In this document: piece by piece, positions 17,580 to 26,721 of the stretch | Layout of the letters: each line of letters opens with the position of its first letter | How positions within the stretch are numbered: position 1 is the first letter of the stretch | Assembly (NCBI GenBank): GCA_964417935.1 | Contig: CAYQKF010000003.1 | Location: 34,468 to 98,467, forward strand | Length of the DNA: 64,000 bases | Source: NIOZ-UU13 sp964417935 | GTDB lineage: Bacteria > Planctomycetota > Phycisphaerae > Sedimentisphaerales > Anaerobacaceae | Direction of reading: 5' to 3' | Translations under genes and position numbers: made by a program | The notes under the pieces: generated by a model | The model's database searches: none | What the model was told of the DNA's origin: nothing | Seen by the model: only the letters and a program-made list of their open reading frames with translations

Positions 17580-19028
17580 ATGAAACGTCGTGATTTTCTA
17601 AAAGCGATTGGTATTGGTGCGGCCTCGCTGATGATGCCGGGATGCGCTGTAGGTGCTGGGTCGAAGAGAAAACCCAATTTTGTTTTTATCTTTATCGACG
17701 ATTTGGGATGGAAGGATGTCGGCTTTACAGGTAGGGCCCCCGGTTCGGGCGGACCCAGTCGATACTACGAGACGCCGAACATTGACAAGCTCGCCGAGCA
17801 GGGCGTCATCTTTACCAACGCCTACTCCAATGCCCCCAACTGTGCCCCGACCCGTGCCTGTTTGATATCGGGCCAGTACTCACCGCGACACGGGGTCTAT
17901 ACGGTGGGCACTTCCGAACGAGGCCGGGAAAATTTGCGAAAGCTGATTCCGATACCAAACACAACCGACCTCGATTCCAAAGCCGTTACTATTGCTGAAG
18001 CACTAAAGCCGGGCGGATACACCTCAGCGTGCATAGGTAAGTGGCACTTGGGCAATAAAGCACCCTACCGTCCCCAGGACCGGGGTTTCGATGTCGAATT
18101 CCAGAGGAAACACGGTGGCCATTTCAGCAAGGAGGGCGAATATCTAACTGACCGCATGACTGATGAGGCGATGCAGTTCATCGAAGCCAACAGAGACGGT
18201 CCCTTCTTCCTGTACTTGTCTCACCATGCAGTGCACACTCCAATCCAGGCCAAGAAGGAATTTATCGAAAAGTACAAAAGGAAAAAGCCGGACGGCGAGC
18301 ACAACAACCCAACCTATGCCGCTATGATTGAGAGCGTCGATGAGAGTGTGGCTACGGTCATGGATAAGCTCGACGAACTGGGACTAACGGACAACACGGC
18401 GGTATTCTTCTTCTCCGATAACGGCGGATACGCGAATGCGACTTCAATGGCTCCGCTGCGAGGTTCAAAAGGGATGCTCTATGAAGGCGGCATACGAGTG
18501 CCGATGGCTGTACGCTGGCCGGGAAAAGCAAAGGCAAGCAGTCTCTGCGATGTGCCGGTAATAGGCATCGATTTCTATCCGACAATGTTGGAAATGGCGG
18601 GCGTTCCGAAGCCGCGGAGACATATTCTCGACGGCCAAAGCATAGTCGGGCTGCTGACTGCAAAAAAATCGCAATTCAAAAAGCGGCCTATCTTCTGGCA
18701 TTTCCCTGCATATCTTGAATCCTATAACGAAAAGCAATGGCCGTGGCGAATAACGCCGGCTGGCGCAGTGCGTCAGGGCGACTGGAAACTGATAGAATTC
18801 TTCGAAGACGGAAAACTCGAACTGTACAACATCAAAGACGACATCCGCGAAAAGAACGACCTCGCCGGGACGATGCCGGACAAGATCGAGGAGCTGCATC
18901 GGACGCTCGTCGAATGGCGTAAGAGCATTGGCGCCCCAATTCCGACCGAAAAGAATCCTCGGTACGACCCTAAGGCAAGAGCAGCAGGCATGAAAAAAGC
19001 AAGAGGAAGAAAGAAGAAAAAAAATTAA
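17580..19028 (+). CDS. Sulfatase (arylsulfatase A family), Tat-exported
   Basis: Start at ATG 17580, with AGGAAGGG upstream and MKRRDFLKAIGIGAAS forming a twin-arginine signal that ends in a lipobox-like MPGC (Cys22); an eight-codon extension upstream lies in the repeat. 482 residues. The active-site motif is C88-A-P-T-R, the CxPxR type with Thr instead of Ser, which is common and still a formylglycine site. FIDDLGWKDVGF supplies the metal Asp residues; GKWHLG, SDNGG and GGIRVP complete the signature. It ends in a Lys/Arg-rich tail (GMKKARGRKKKKN). Probably co-transcribed with the sulfatase upstream; specificity may differ given the different active-site context. Confidence 0.93.
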   Translation: MKRRDFLKAIGIGAASLMMPGCAVGAGSKRKPNFVFIFIDDLGWKDVGFTGRAPGSGGPSRYYETPNIDKLAEQGVIFTNAYSNAPNCAPTRACLISGQYSPRHGVYTVGTSERGRENLRKLIPIPNTTDLDSKAVTIAEALKPGGYTSACIGKWHLGNKAPYRPQDRGFDVEFQRKHGGHFSKEGEYLTDRMTDEAMQFIEANRDGPFFLYLSHHAVHTPIQAKKEFIEKYKRKKPDGEHNNPTYAAMIESVDESVATVMDKLDELGLTDNTAVFFFSDNGGYANATSMAPLRGSKGMLYEGGIRVPMAVRWPGKAKASSLCDVPVIGIDFYPTMLEMAGVPKPRRHILDGQSIVGLLTAKKSQFKKRPIFWHFPAYLESYNEKQWPWRITPAGAVRQGDWKLIEFFEDGKLELYNIKDDIREKNDLAGTMPDKIEELHRTLVEWRKSIGAPIPTEKNPRYDPKARAAGMKKARGRKKKKN

Positions 19029-19164
19029 CAGCTATCATTGCGAGCACCTGACCTGATTCTCAGGAAGTATGCAAAAGAAAATGGAACAACAATGTCATTG
19101 CGAAGGAGCCGCAGGCGACTGTGGCAATCTCAACCCTCACAATACGAAAACCGTTTATTTTCTT

Positions 19165-21339
19165 ATGAGAGTACTTAGGATTGTTGCGGCCGGTGTCGCT
19201 GTTATCCTGTTGACGGTCTCGCCCGGCTTCGGCAAGACCCGTAGCACGGGCATCCTGCCCGTGAACAAGAACCGTGGCACGGGCATCCTGCCCGTGGGCA
19301 AGACCCGTGGCACAGGCATCCTGCCCGTGAACCGAAACCTGCAAAAACTTAGGGTATTTAATGACGAATACCCTCGCGTGTTTTTCTTCCGGCAGGCTGA
19401 GGGCGTAGCGGCACAAAAAAGTGTGTCCTACGAGCAGTGGGAGAAGACTTTCGAGCGGCTGATGGGCATCGAGGGCAAAGTGCTTGACGAAGAGGTGCCG
19501 GGGCGGTCAAACCGTAACATTGACTTTTTCACGCGTTTTAAGAAGCGCCACCCCGACCAGCTCGTTTTGCTTCACTTCAACGGCAATGCCCGTGACCCAC
19601 GCTATGAGTCGGACAGGTTCTTCTCGGGTCACTGGATATATTATAACGGGGCGAAGATTCTCTCTGATGTACCCGCCGAAGAAGGCCAGACGGATATACG
19701 CGTCGAGAACCCGAATCTTTTCAAAGTAAATATGGGTCGCTATCGTACTTCCAACGAGGACATCGGCCTGTGCAGACTCGATGCTGATGGTAAACCGAAT
19801 TGGCACCGGAGCGAACAGGTCCAGCTTATCTTTGTCGATTCCAGGAACAAGACCATCCGTGTTCGTCGCGGCTGCTACGGCACGAAGCCGCGTGCTTTTC
19901 CCGCCGCCGGCAGTTACGCCGCAGCCCACATGACCGAAGGTCCCTGGGGCAGGCAAAGTCATCTGCTTTGGTACCATAATTACTCTACCTGCTGTCCTCG
20001 CGATAAGAAAGGACGCGTGTGCAGCGATGTTCTGGTCGGACATTTGGCCGAGTTGTTCGGGCCGAGCGGCGCACTGGCGGCTTTCGACGGATTGGAGTTC
20101 GACGTTTTGAAATTCCGCTGCGGCGGTCCTCTTAAGGGACGCGGAGCGGACTGCGATGCGGACGGTAAAATAGACGGCGGCTTCTATGGCGGTATCAATT
20201 CCTACGGCGCAGGCGTAGTTGAGTTCTGTCGGCAGTTAAGAAAACGGCTCGGAGAAGACCGCATCATTTTAGCCGACGGGGCAAGTGTGAATAACCAGCG
20301 TGCGTTCGGTATTTTGAACGGTATTGAAAGCGAGGGTTGGCCGCACTTGAGCGACCATCAAATTCATGATTGGTCCGGTGGCCTCAACCGGCACTTCTTC
20401 TGGGACAAGAATGCCCGGCCACCGGTTCTCAACTACATCAACCACAAATTCAATATACCCACCGGTAAGCCGGGAATAAGAAAACAGGCCAATGTTCCAT
20501 TCAGCACACACCGTTTGGTTTTTGCGGTTGCTGCTTTTACAAACTCAGCGCAATGTTACAGTTTCCCTCCTAAAAATGACCCGGACGGCCTGTTTGGCGT
20601 CTGGGACGAATTCCGTATGGGAACGCAAAACAAACTCGGTTGGCTTGGCAAGCCGCTTGGCCCGGCGGTACGCAAGGCTACGCGCCAGCCGGATTTATTA
20701 AAAGGGAAAGGATACCCAGTTGACCAAAATCTGGGGAAGCTTTTTCACGGCGACGGTATCCAATTTCAACGCGTGAAGTCTGGTTTGTTAGTTACTGCCG
20801 AAACAAAAGTTCCAGAGATTCGTTTTCGATTAACCGAGATACCGACGAATGGGCCTGATTTATTCGTTCGCCTTACCGCACGAGCCGAACCGATGCAGGG
20901 ATACCCGCCGGAGGTCGCCCGCTTGATGTATGTCGGGCTTAGCTCGCAAGGCCGGCCGGCAAGTAAGAACGAAAGCTTTATGACGTGTGTCAATTTCAGC
21001 GATTTCGATTCGGGATTTTATTTCTCGAACATCAGGACTAAGAAAGTCGAATTGGAGTTCGTTGTCGAAGGTTCTGAGCCGGTTTGGATTAGCAGGATTG
21101 CGGCTTATGCCCACCCGGATGCGATATACCGCGAGTTTGAGAATGGGCTGGTGCTGGCTAATCCTGCGCCGCATCCATACACATTTGAATTGGACAGACT
21201 TTTCCCAGGTCAAAAGTTTCGACATCTGCAGGGCTCCCGCACTCAGGATACAGTGTCCAACGACGGCTCAGTCGTTTCCGACAGATTAACTCTCGAACCC
21301 AAGGAAGGTCTCTTCCTGACTAAAATTGCCATTCACTAA
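19165..21339 (+). CDS. Large secreted protein of unknown function, signal peptide followed by in-frame palindromic repeats
   Basis: The reading frame is open from 19069, but the first 32 codons are translated dispersed repeat (cattgcgaaggagccgc). The ATG at 19165 gives a proper signal peptide (MRVLRIVAAGVAVILLTV). Directly after it come three 33-bp units encoding (K/T)R-x-TGILPV-x-, then ~680 residues of globular protein. Visible blocks include QLVLLHFNGNARDP, FDGLEFDVLKFR, GIESEGWPHLSDHQIHDW and YINHKFNIP. The Asp/Glu-rich strand ends recall TIM-barrel glycosidases, but no family is recognised. It follows two sulfatases on the same strand and may act on the same glycans. A terminator-like hairpin lies just downstream. 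Confidence 0.7.
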   Translation: MRVLRIVAAGVAVILLTVSPGFGKTRSTGILPVNKNRGTGILPVGKTRGTGILPVNRNLQKLRVFNDEYPRVFFFRQAEGVAAQKSVSYEQWEKTFERLMGIEGKVLDEEVPGRSNRNIDFFTRFKKRHPDQLVLLHFNGNARDPRYESDRFFSGHWIYYNGAKILSDVPAEEGQTDIRVENPNLFKVNMGRYRTSNEDIGLCRLDADGKPNWHRSEQVQLIFVDSRNKTIRVRRGCYGTKPRAFPAAGSYAAAHMTEGPWGRQSHLLWYHNYSTCCPRDKKGRVCSDVLVGHLAELFGPSGALAAFDGLEFDVLKFRCGGPLKGRGADCDADGKIDGGFYGGINSYGAGVVEFCRQLRKRLGEDRIILADGASVNNQRAFGILNGIESEGWPHLSDHQIHDWSGGLNRHFFWDKNARPPVLNYINHKFNIPTGKPGIRKQANVPFSTHRLVFAVAAFTNSAQCYSFPPKNDPDGLFGVWDEFRMGTQNKLGWLGKPLGPAVRKATRQPDLLKGKGYPVDQNLGKLFHGDGIQFQRVKSGLLVTAETKVPEIRFRLTEIPTNGPDLFVRLTARAEPMQGYPPEVARLMYVGLSSQGRPASKNESFMTCVNFSDFDSGFYFSNIRTKKVELEFVVEGSEPVWISRIAAYAHPDAIYREFENGLVLANPAPHPYTFELDRLFPGQKFRHLQGSRTQDTVSNDGSVVSDRLTLEPKEGLFLTKIAIH
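19234..19332 (+). repeat. Three 33-bp tandem units in frame within a coding sequence
   Basis: Units at 19234-19266, 19267-19299 and 19300-19332 each contain the palindrome cacgggcatcctgcccgtg (third unit with one change) and encode R-(S/G)-TGILPV. The 33-bp length keeps the frame. Confidence 0.85.
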
Positions 21340-21355
21340 CAAGCCGTTATATCAG

Positions 21356-21379
21356 CCCTGGGTTTTACCCAGGGTTTTT
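21356..21379 (+). terminator. Intrinsic terminator
   Basis: ccctggg (21356-21362), loop tttta, cccaggg (21368-21374), then five T, 17 bp after the stop of the large secreted protein. Confidence 0.75.
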
Positions 21380-21603
21380 GTTTAGCCCCAAATTTATTTG
21401 GTGGTTCTCTTTGTCCCGCCTGCCCCCGCATTGTACCCGCCTATGTGGGCAGTGGGGGCAATTTATTGCGGGGTTGTTTAGCGGTCGCCGCCAAGCTTGT
21501 CCTGAGCGAAGTCGAAGGGACGCTATACGAAAATTTCATTCCGCATTTACCCCGTGAGATAGCAAAGCTTATCTCACCGGGGCCAATTCTCTAATCTTCA
21601 ATT
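21380..21603. repeat. Composite dispersed repeat, left copy
   Basis: A ~102-bp block bounded by gtttag at both ends (21380-21481) is followed by the gcgaagtcgaagggacgc segment and the hairpin gtgagata...tatctcac. The same order occurs inverted at about 28420-28693, and the hairpin alone recurs near 23398. No gene was found from 21340 to 21761; the remaining ~160 bp before 21762 hold nothing recognised. Confidence 0.75.
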
Positions 21604-21761
21604 AACCAATTAACTACTCACTATTATTTTTTCTTGTAATTCCCCCTCCTACACTGTAATATTCCATCGACGTGCGGGCGTTCATTGATTTCATCACCAA
21701 GTGGTAGTTAGTGTAGGGTATGCGGTGCATACCATTTTTGACTTATCTTTGAAAGAAAGCC

Positions 21762-22522
21762 ATGCGTAAGCTATCTGCAACTTTCATAAATTCGTTGAAA
21801 TCCGGTTTTCTTGCTGGAATCACAAAAAAGGTTATTGCAGATTCTGACCTTACCCTTGAAATCAGGGACAATTACATCAATATCTATTACAAAGGCAACT
21901 CTCTTCTGAAACTAACAGAATCTATCCACGGACGGTATAAAGCAGATATACATGATAAATTTAGAGATGGTTTAGACATCCCTTTAGATTTTATTGACCA
22001 AGAAACAATAGTGAATATTTCATTATTGATAGGCAATACGTTGTCGGTAAACAACGATTCGATTTAACGGGCATCTTCTGGGATAGAAAGGCCAGAAGAA
22101 AAGGGCAGGAAGTAGCTTTATGCGTTATAGAAGTGAAGTTTGCGCTTAACCAGGATATATCGGAAGTTCACAATCAACTAAAGCGGTATTATGAAGCCAT
22201 AAGACCAAAAGCCAGAAACATTGCCGAAGAAGGCGAAACTATATTTCGCCAAAAGCTGGAATTAGGTCTATACAACCAATCTGCAGAGAGAATCAAAGCA
22301 ATGAAAACATTATCTTTTTCAAAAGATATTTCTCAGTTTCAATTCGTTCTGGTCTTAGTAGATTACAATCCTAATAGTTTAAAATTGAATCTTAATAGCT
22401 TAGCAAAGTTGCCTTTTGCCAAACAAATAAAATTTTTCCACGGAGGATTTGCAATGTGGAAACAAAATGTAAAACCTCTTGCGAGTTCCCATGCTGATCA
22501 TAGTGTTATACGGAAACAATAG
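21762..22522 (+). pseudogene. PD-(D/E)xK nuclease-like gene broken by a frameshift
   Basis: Two overlapping pieces form one protein if one base is restored near 22044-22065. The first runs from ATG 21762 to a TAA at 22067. In the -1 frame the sequence continues without a stop from about 22049 (KQRFDLTGIFWDRKARRKGQ) to 22522. The joined product of about 250 residues has FDLTG, then CVIEVKFA roughly 20 residues later, the spacing of the PD-(D/E)xK nuclease core (Asp ... Glu-x-Lys). No family name is recognised. It could be a decayed gene, a sequencing error or a programmed -1 frameshift; no canonical slippery heptamer is visible, which favours the first two. AT-rich codon use differs from neighbouring housekeeping genes, suggesting transfer. 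Confidence 0.6.
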
Positions 22523-22544
22523 ACATAGTTAGACAAATAAAAAC

Positions 22545-23204
22545 ATGAAAAATCAATACCTAGGTGACTCAAAAGACAGCTTCAAATGGGATTACCATGA
22601 TTTTCTCGCAAGGGAACTAAATTATCCGGTTCTTAATATCATGTTAATGATGACTCCGGATGATGAGAGCAATTATGGAAAGACACATCCTACTTTATTT
22701 CCCGCTCGGAAAGAGATTCTGGATTTCTGCGACGATTTGCGGAATGAAAGAAAAGTCATTTTAATAAATAGCTTACCCGGAAGAACAAACTCTCATTATA
22801 TTGTGAATTTGCATAATAATGACTCGCATATAACAAACAAAAACAGAAAAACATATTTTTCAGGATTGTCGGACAAAGAAGAACAGTTGTTATTTTTTGA
22901 TCCAGATAATGGGTTTGAACCTGAGAAGTCAAGCGAAAAACATGTTTTGTATTCTGATATTTCATATATCTTGGAGCAAATATCTGAAAGTTCAGTGGTT
23001 TCTGTCTTCCAGATTTTTAGGCACGAAGCGTTTACAAAAACTTTTGCACGAATTAAAGAACGTTTGAATAATAGTCATTCGACAGCTATTTATTGGCACT
23101 CATTAATGTTTGTGGCTATAAGTAAATCAGAAGACACAATAAAGAGAGTTTCTGATGCAAACAAGAAATACTCTAAAGATAATCCAGTTGAGGTCATTGC
23201 CTAA
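22545..23204 (+). CDS. Unknown protein with DPDNG motif
   Basis: 219 residues, starting 22 bp after the broken nuclease-like gene. The opening QYLGDSKDSFKWDYHDFL and the central LLFFDPDNGFEPEKSSEKH are distinctive. The strand LLFFDPDNG followed by a helix and SVVSVFQIFRHE recalls a Rossmann-like methyltransferase motif IV region, but this is a resemblance only and no SAM-binding glycine loop is evident. I recall unnamed bacterial proteins with the same YLGD-x-KD and DPDNG pair, but no function. AT-rich like its upstream neighbour, with which it may form an accessory operon. No strong ribosome binding site. Confidence 0.6.
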   Translation: MKNQYLGDSKDSFKWDYHDFLARELNYPVLNIMLMMTPDDESNYGKTHPTLFPARKEILDFCDDLRNERKVILINSLPGRTNSHYIVNLHNNDSHITNKNRKTYFSGLSDKEEQLLFFDPDNGFEPEKSSEKHVLYSDISYILEQISESSVVSVFQIFRHEAFTKTFARIKERLNNSHSTAIYWHSLMFVAISKSEDTIKRVSDANKKYSKDNPVEVIA

Positions 23205-23644
23205 CAATATCTTCAACTCGGGAAAAAACTAAGAAAACTAGGGACAATTACCTATTTTTTCTGTCCATATTAGATTATCAAACTCAAAATCCACAATCTT
23301 GTCACCGTATGCCTCTGCTTGTGCCTGCGAAGCCTGTCCTCGACTCCGATCGGGGGGCGGGTAGCGGAGTTTCCGTTCACCTCGCGAGGTTCACCCCGTG
23401 AGATAACAAATTTTATCTCACTTGGGTAACGAAGTTTATCTAACCGCGGTCGCCATTTCCTTAAAGTATCTCTACGTGGTGTAAATCTCTCAAAACATTT
23501 TACCGGCCAAATCCAACCAAGGCAAGAAACAACCGAAAATTTATCTACTAAAAAAAGACAGATAGTTTATCCCGCGTTAATCAGTGAAATCTGTGGTTCC
23601 CACCCCGGCCAAACAAAATCAACCAGATCCTTGTCGACCAATTA

Positions 23645-23777
23645 CGTAATACGAAATACGAAATACGCTTCACTATTTATTCATCGAGCATCCACTATCG
23701 AGCATCAAGTATCCAGTATCGAGCATCCAGCATCGAGAATCTGTCATCTGTCATCCTTCTTCTGTTGTCCGTCCTCT
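23645..23777. repeat. Heptanucleotide periodic tract, 19 units
   Basis: In-phase 7-bp units throughout: cgtaata, cgaaata, cgaaata, cgcttca, ctattta, ttcatcg, agcatcc, actatcg, agcatca, agtatcc, agtatcg, agcatcc, agcatcg, agaatct, gtcatct, gtcatcc, ttcttct, gttgtcc, gtcctct. The motif drifts but the period does not. Confidence 0.88.
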
Positions 23778-23819
23778 GCCTTGTGCTCTGGCCTTAATTC
23801 CTGCAAAATTTTTTAATCG

Positions 23820-23848
23820 TTGACATAATTAACCTGGGCTAATATATT
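23820..23848 (+). promoter_or_regulatory. Sigma-70-like promoter of ppdK
   Basis: Perfect ttgaca (23820-23825), 17-bp spacer, tatatt (23843-23848), with an A/T-rich stretch just upstream (aaaattttttaatcg). About 165 bp before the ATG. Confidence 0.7.
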
Positions 23849-24015
23849 GTTTGGTCTTGTTTTCCCAGAGGAGTTGCTACTCTGCGAAGTGATACTACTC
23901 TCCGAAGTCGCTACGTAGCACGGATTGCTGGGTGGATGTGCAAAGATATTGGACCTAATCCCTGCATTTGGGGATTATTCGAATGCGAAATTGTAGTTAG
24001 AAGGAGATTTTTAGA

Positions 24016-26721
24016 ATGGCAGAAAAACGGGTGTATTTTTTCGGCAGTGGTAAAGCCGAGGGCAATGCGAAGATGAAGGAGCTTCTTGGCGGCAAGGGTG
24101 CCAATCTTGCGGAGATGACCAATCTTGGAGTGCCGGTTCCGCCGGGCTTTACCATCGCTACGAAGGTTTGCCAGGAATATTACAAATCGCGAGGCAAGTG
24201 GCCGAGCGGACTTGACAAGGAGGTCGATAAAAATCTCGCCAAGCTCGAAAAAGCAATGAACGCCAAACTCGGCGACCCAAATAAGCCTCTTCTCGTCAGC
24301 GTAAGAAGCGGAGCGGCCGTATCGATGCCCGGGATGATGGACAGTATTTTGAATTTAGGGCTAAACGACGATGTGATTGAGGGCATTATTAAAAGAACTA
24401 AGAATCCTCGGTTTGCATACGATATTTACCGTCGTTTTATCGATATGTTCGGTAACGTTGTGATGGGCTGCGACCATGAGTATTTTGAAGAGGTAATTCA
24501 CGCAGCCAAGAAAAAAGCTAAAGTCAATCTCGATAACGAGCTAAGTGCAGAGCAGTTAAAAGAGGTTGTCGCCAAGTACAAGGGCGTTTACAAAAAACAC
24601 GTCGGCGAATTGTTCCCGCAGGATGGCAAAGTCCAGTTAAGACATGCCATCGATGCCGTGTTCGGTTCGTGGATGACGCCGAGGGCGGTGAAGTATCGCG
24701 AGCTCAATAAAATTACGGGTCTTCTTGGAACGGCTGTGAATGTTCAGGCGATGGTGTTCGGCAATATGAGTGAGGACTGCGGTACGGGTGTTTGCTTTAC
24801 GCGTAATCCAAGTACCGGCGAAAAGGAATTCTACGGTGAGTTCCTGATGAACGCCCAGGGCGAGGACGTTGTGGCCGGCATCAGGACCCCGATAGAATTG
24901 AAGAAATTAGGCAGGCGCCTACCGAAGGCTTACAAACAGCTTACCGGACTAATGAGCCGGCTGGAGAAGCACTACAAAGATATACAGGATATGGAATTCA
25001 CCATCCAGAACAAGGTGCTTTATATTCTCCAGACGCGAACTGGCAAGCGGACGGCTGAAGCGGCGGTTAAGATAGCTGTCGATATGGTTAATGAAAAACT
25101 CATATCCAAGAAAGAAGCAGTTAAGCGCGTCGAGCCGGAGCAGTTAGACCGCCTGCTGCATCCGCACTTTGACCCGAAAGCCAGTCGCAATGTAATCGCA
25201 AAGGGTCTTCCGGCATCGCCGGGCGCTGCGGTCGGACAGGTTGTGTTCTCCGCTGATACCGCAGAGGCGTGGAATGGCAAGGGCAAGAAGGTCATCCTTG
25301 TTCGGATTGAGACCAGTCCGGAAGATATTGGTGGTATGGACGCAGCAGTCGGCATTTTGACAGCTCGCGGCGGTATGACAAGCCACGCGGCGGTTGTCGC
25401 ACGCGGTATGGGCAAATGCTGTGTTGCAGGTGTCGGTGCCCTGAGTATTAATTACAAGGCGAAGAAACTTACTGTTGGAAAACTTACTGTCAAAGAAGGC
25501 GGATGGATTAGTCTGGATGGCTCGACAGGCGAGGTTATGACGGGACAATTGGCTACGGTGGCGCCCACGATGAGCGGTGACTTCGGGAAATTTATGAAGA
25601 TTTGTGACGATGTACGCAAATTAGGAGTTCGCACAAATGCCGATACGCCGGGCGATGCAAAGAGGGCAAGAAACTTTGGCGCCGAGGGGATAGGGCTTTG
25701 CAGGACCGAGCATATGTTCTTCGAGGGCGAGCGGATTTGGCCTGTGCGGCAGATGATTTTGGCCGCTGATGATTATGCTCTGATGCTTGAAAAGATTAGT
25801 GCGGCCGAGAGCGCCAAAGAGAAAAAGGCGATTGAGAAGGAATATGCTGTCGTCAAGAAGCAGTTCGAAGGGGCGTTGAAGAAGCTGCTGCCGTATCAAC
25901 GCAGTGATTTCGAGGGTATATTTAAGGCGATGGCCGGGCTGCCGGTTACGGTTCGTCTGCTTGACCCGCCGCTGCACGAGTTTCTGCCGCAGGACACGGC
26001 GAATCAGGCGGAGATGGCCAAGCGGCTTGGGGTCAAGCCGGCGGATGTTAAGAAAAAGGTCGAGCAGTTGCATGAGTTTAATCCGATGTTGGGACATCGC
26101 GGGTGCCGTTTGGCGGTAACGTATCCTGCGATTTACCGTATGCAGACAAGGGCCATTATCGAGGCGGCGCTGAAGGTCAAAAAGGCCGGCAAGGTTGTTC
26201 TGCCTGAAATTATGATTCCATTGGCCGGGGCCGTCTCAGAGTTGAAGAATGTAAAAGATGAAATTATTGACGAAATCAAGATGGTCTTTAAGGAAAAGAA
26301 GGCCAGGATTTCCTATATGATTGGTACGATGATTGAGGTTCCGAGGGCCGCGTTGACGGCTGATGAAATTGCTACTGAGGCCCAGTTCTTCAGCTTCGGT
26401 ACGAATGACTTGACGCAGATGACGATGGGCTTTTCGCGGGACGACGCAGGGAAGTTCTTGGGGGAATACGTCAATAAGCATATTTACGCGGCGGACCCGT
26501 TCCAGATACTCGACCAGACAGGTGTCGGGAAATTAGTGGAGATGGGTACAAAGCTCGGCAGAAAGACCAGAAAGAAATTAAAGGTCGGTATCTGCGGTGA
26601 GCACGGCGGTGAGCCGAACAGTATTGATTTCTGTCATCGGGTCGGGATGAACTATGTATCCTGCTCGCCATTTAGAGTGCCGATTGCCAGATTAGCGGCT
26701 GCGCAAGCAGCGGTTAAGTAA
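24016..26721 (+). CDS. ppdK: Pyruvate, phosphate dikinase
   Basis: 901 residues, close to the usual 870-900. All three functional parts are present. The ATP-grasp half has GGKGANLAEMTNLGVPVPPG and SVRSGAAVSMPGMMD. The swivelling domain has the catalytic His457 in GGMTSHAAVVARGMGKCCVAG. The PEP/pyruvate TIM barrel has GFGTEGIGLCRTEHMF-type sequence (here GAEGIGLCRTEHMFFE), NDLTQ, and the general acid Cys860 in GICGEHGG. The cytosolic enzyme interconverts pyruvate + ATP + Pi and PEP + AMP + PPi. In anaerobes it often serves PPi-dependent glycolysis. AAGGAG site upstream; own promoter. A heptad tract starts 2 bp after the stop. Confidence 0.97.
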   Translation: MAEKRVYFFGSGKAEGNAKMKELLGGKGANLAEMTNLGVPVPPGFTIATKVCQEYYKSRGKWPSGLDKEVDKNLAKLEKAMNAKLGDPNKPLLVSVRSGAAVSMPGMMDSILNLGLNDDVIEGIIKRTKNPRFAYDIYRRFIDMFGNVVMGCDHEYFEEVIHAAKKKAKVNLDNELSAEQLKEVVAKYKGVYKKHVGELFPQDGKVQLRHAIDAVFGSWMTPRAVKYRELNKITGLLGTAVNVQAMVFGNMSEDCGTGVCFTRNPSTGEKEFYGEFLMNAQGEDVVAGIRTPIELKKLGRRLPKAYKQLTGLMSRLEKHYKDIQDMEFTIQNKVLYILQTRTGKRTAEAAVKIAVDMVNEKLISKKEAVKRVEPEQLDRLLHPHFDPKASRNVIAKGLPASPGAAVGQVVFSADTAEAWNGKGKKVILVRIETSPEDIGGMDAAVGILTARGGMTSHAAVVARGMGKCCVAGVGALSINYKAKKLTVGKLTVKEGGWISLDGSTGEVMTGQLATVAPTMSGDFGKFMKICDDVRKLGVRTNADTPGDAKRARNFGAEGIGLCRTEHMFFEGERIWPVRQMILAADDYALMLEKISAAESAKEKKAIEKEYAVVKKQFEGALKKLLPYQRSDFEGIFKAMAGLPVTVRLLDPPLHEFLPQDTANQAEMAKRLGVKPADVKKKVEQLHEFNPMLGHRGCRLAVTYPAIYRMQTRAIIEAALKVKKAGKVVLPEIMIPLAGAVSELKNVKDEIIDEIKMVFKEKKARISYMIGTMIEVPRAALTADEIATEAQFFSFGTNDLTQMTMGFSRDDAGKFLGEYVNKHIYAADPFQILDQTGVGKLVEMGTKLGRKTRKKLKVGICGEHGGEPNSIDFCHRVGMNYVSCSPFRVPIARLAAAQAAVK

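Larger units (their letters stand above)
23205..24015. other. Spacer upstream of ppdK with a repeat hairpin, heptad tract and promoter
   Basis: No gene in 811 bp. 23396-23428 repeats the gtgagataa/ttatctcac hairpin of the composite element. 23645-23777 is the longest heptad tract of the window. The ppdK promoter lies at 23820-23848. The ~160-bp leader contains related units (gttgctactctgcgaagt / gatactactctccgaagt). Confidence 0.6.

Noticed and set aside
19069..19164. N-terminal extension of the large secreted protein from ATG 19069
   Set aside because: These codons translate a dispersed non-coding repeat and would place a hydrophilic stretch before the signal peptide.
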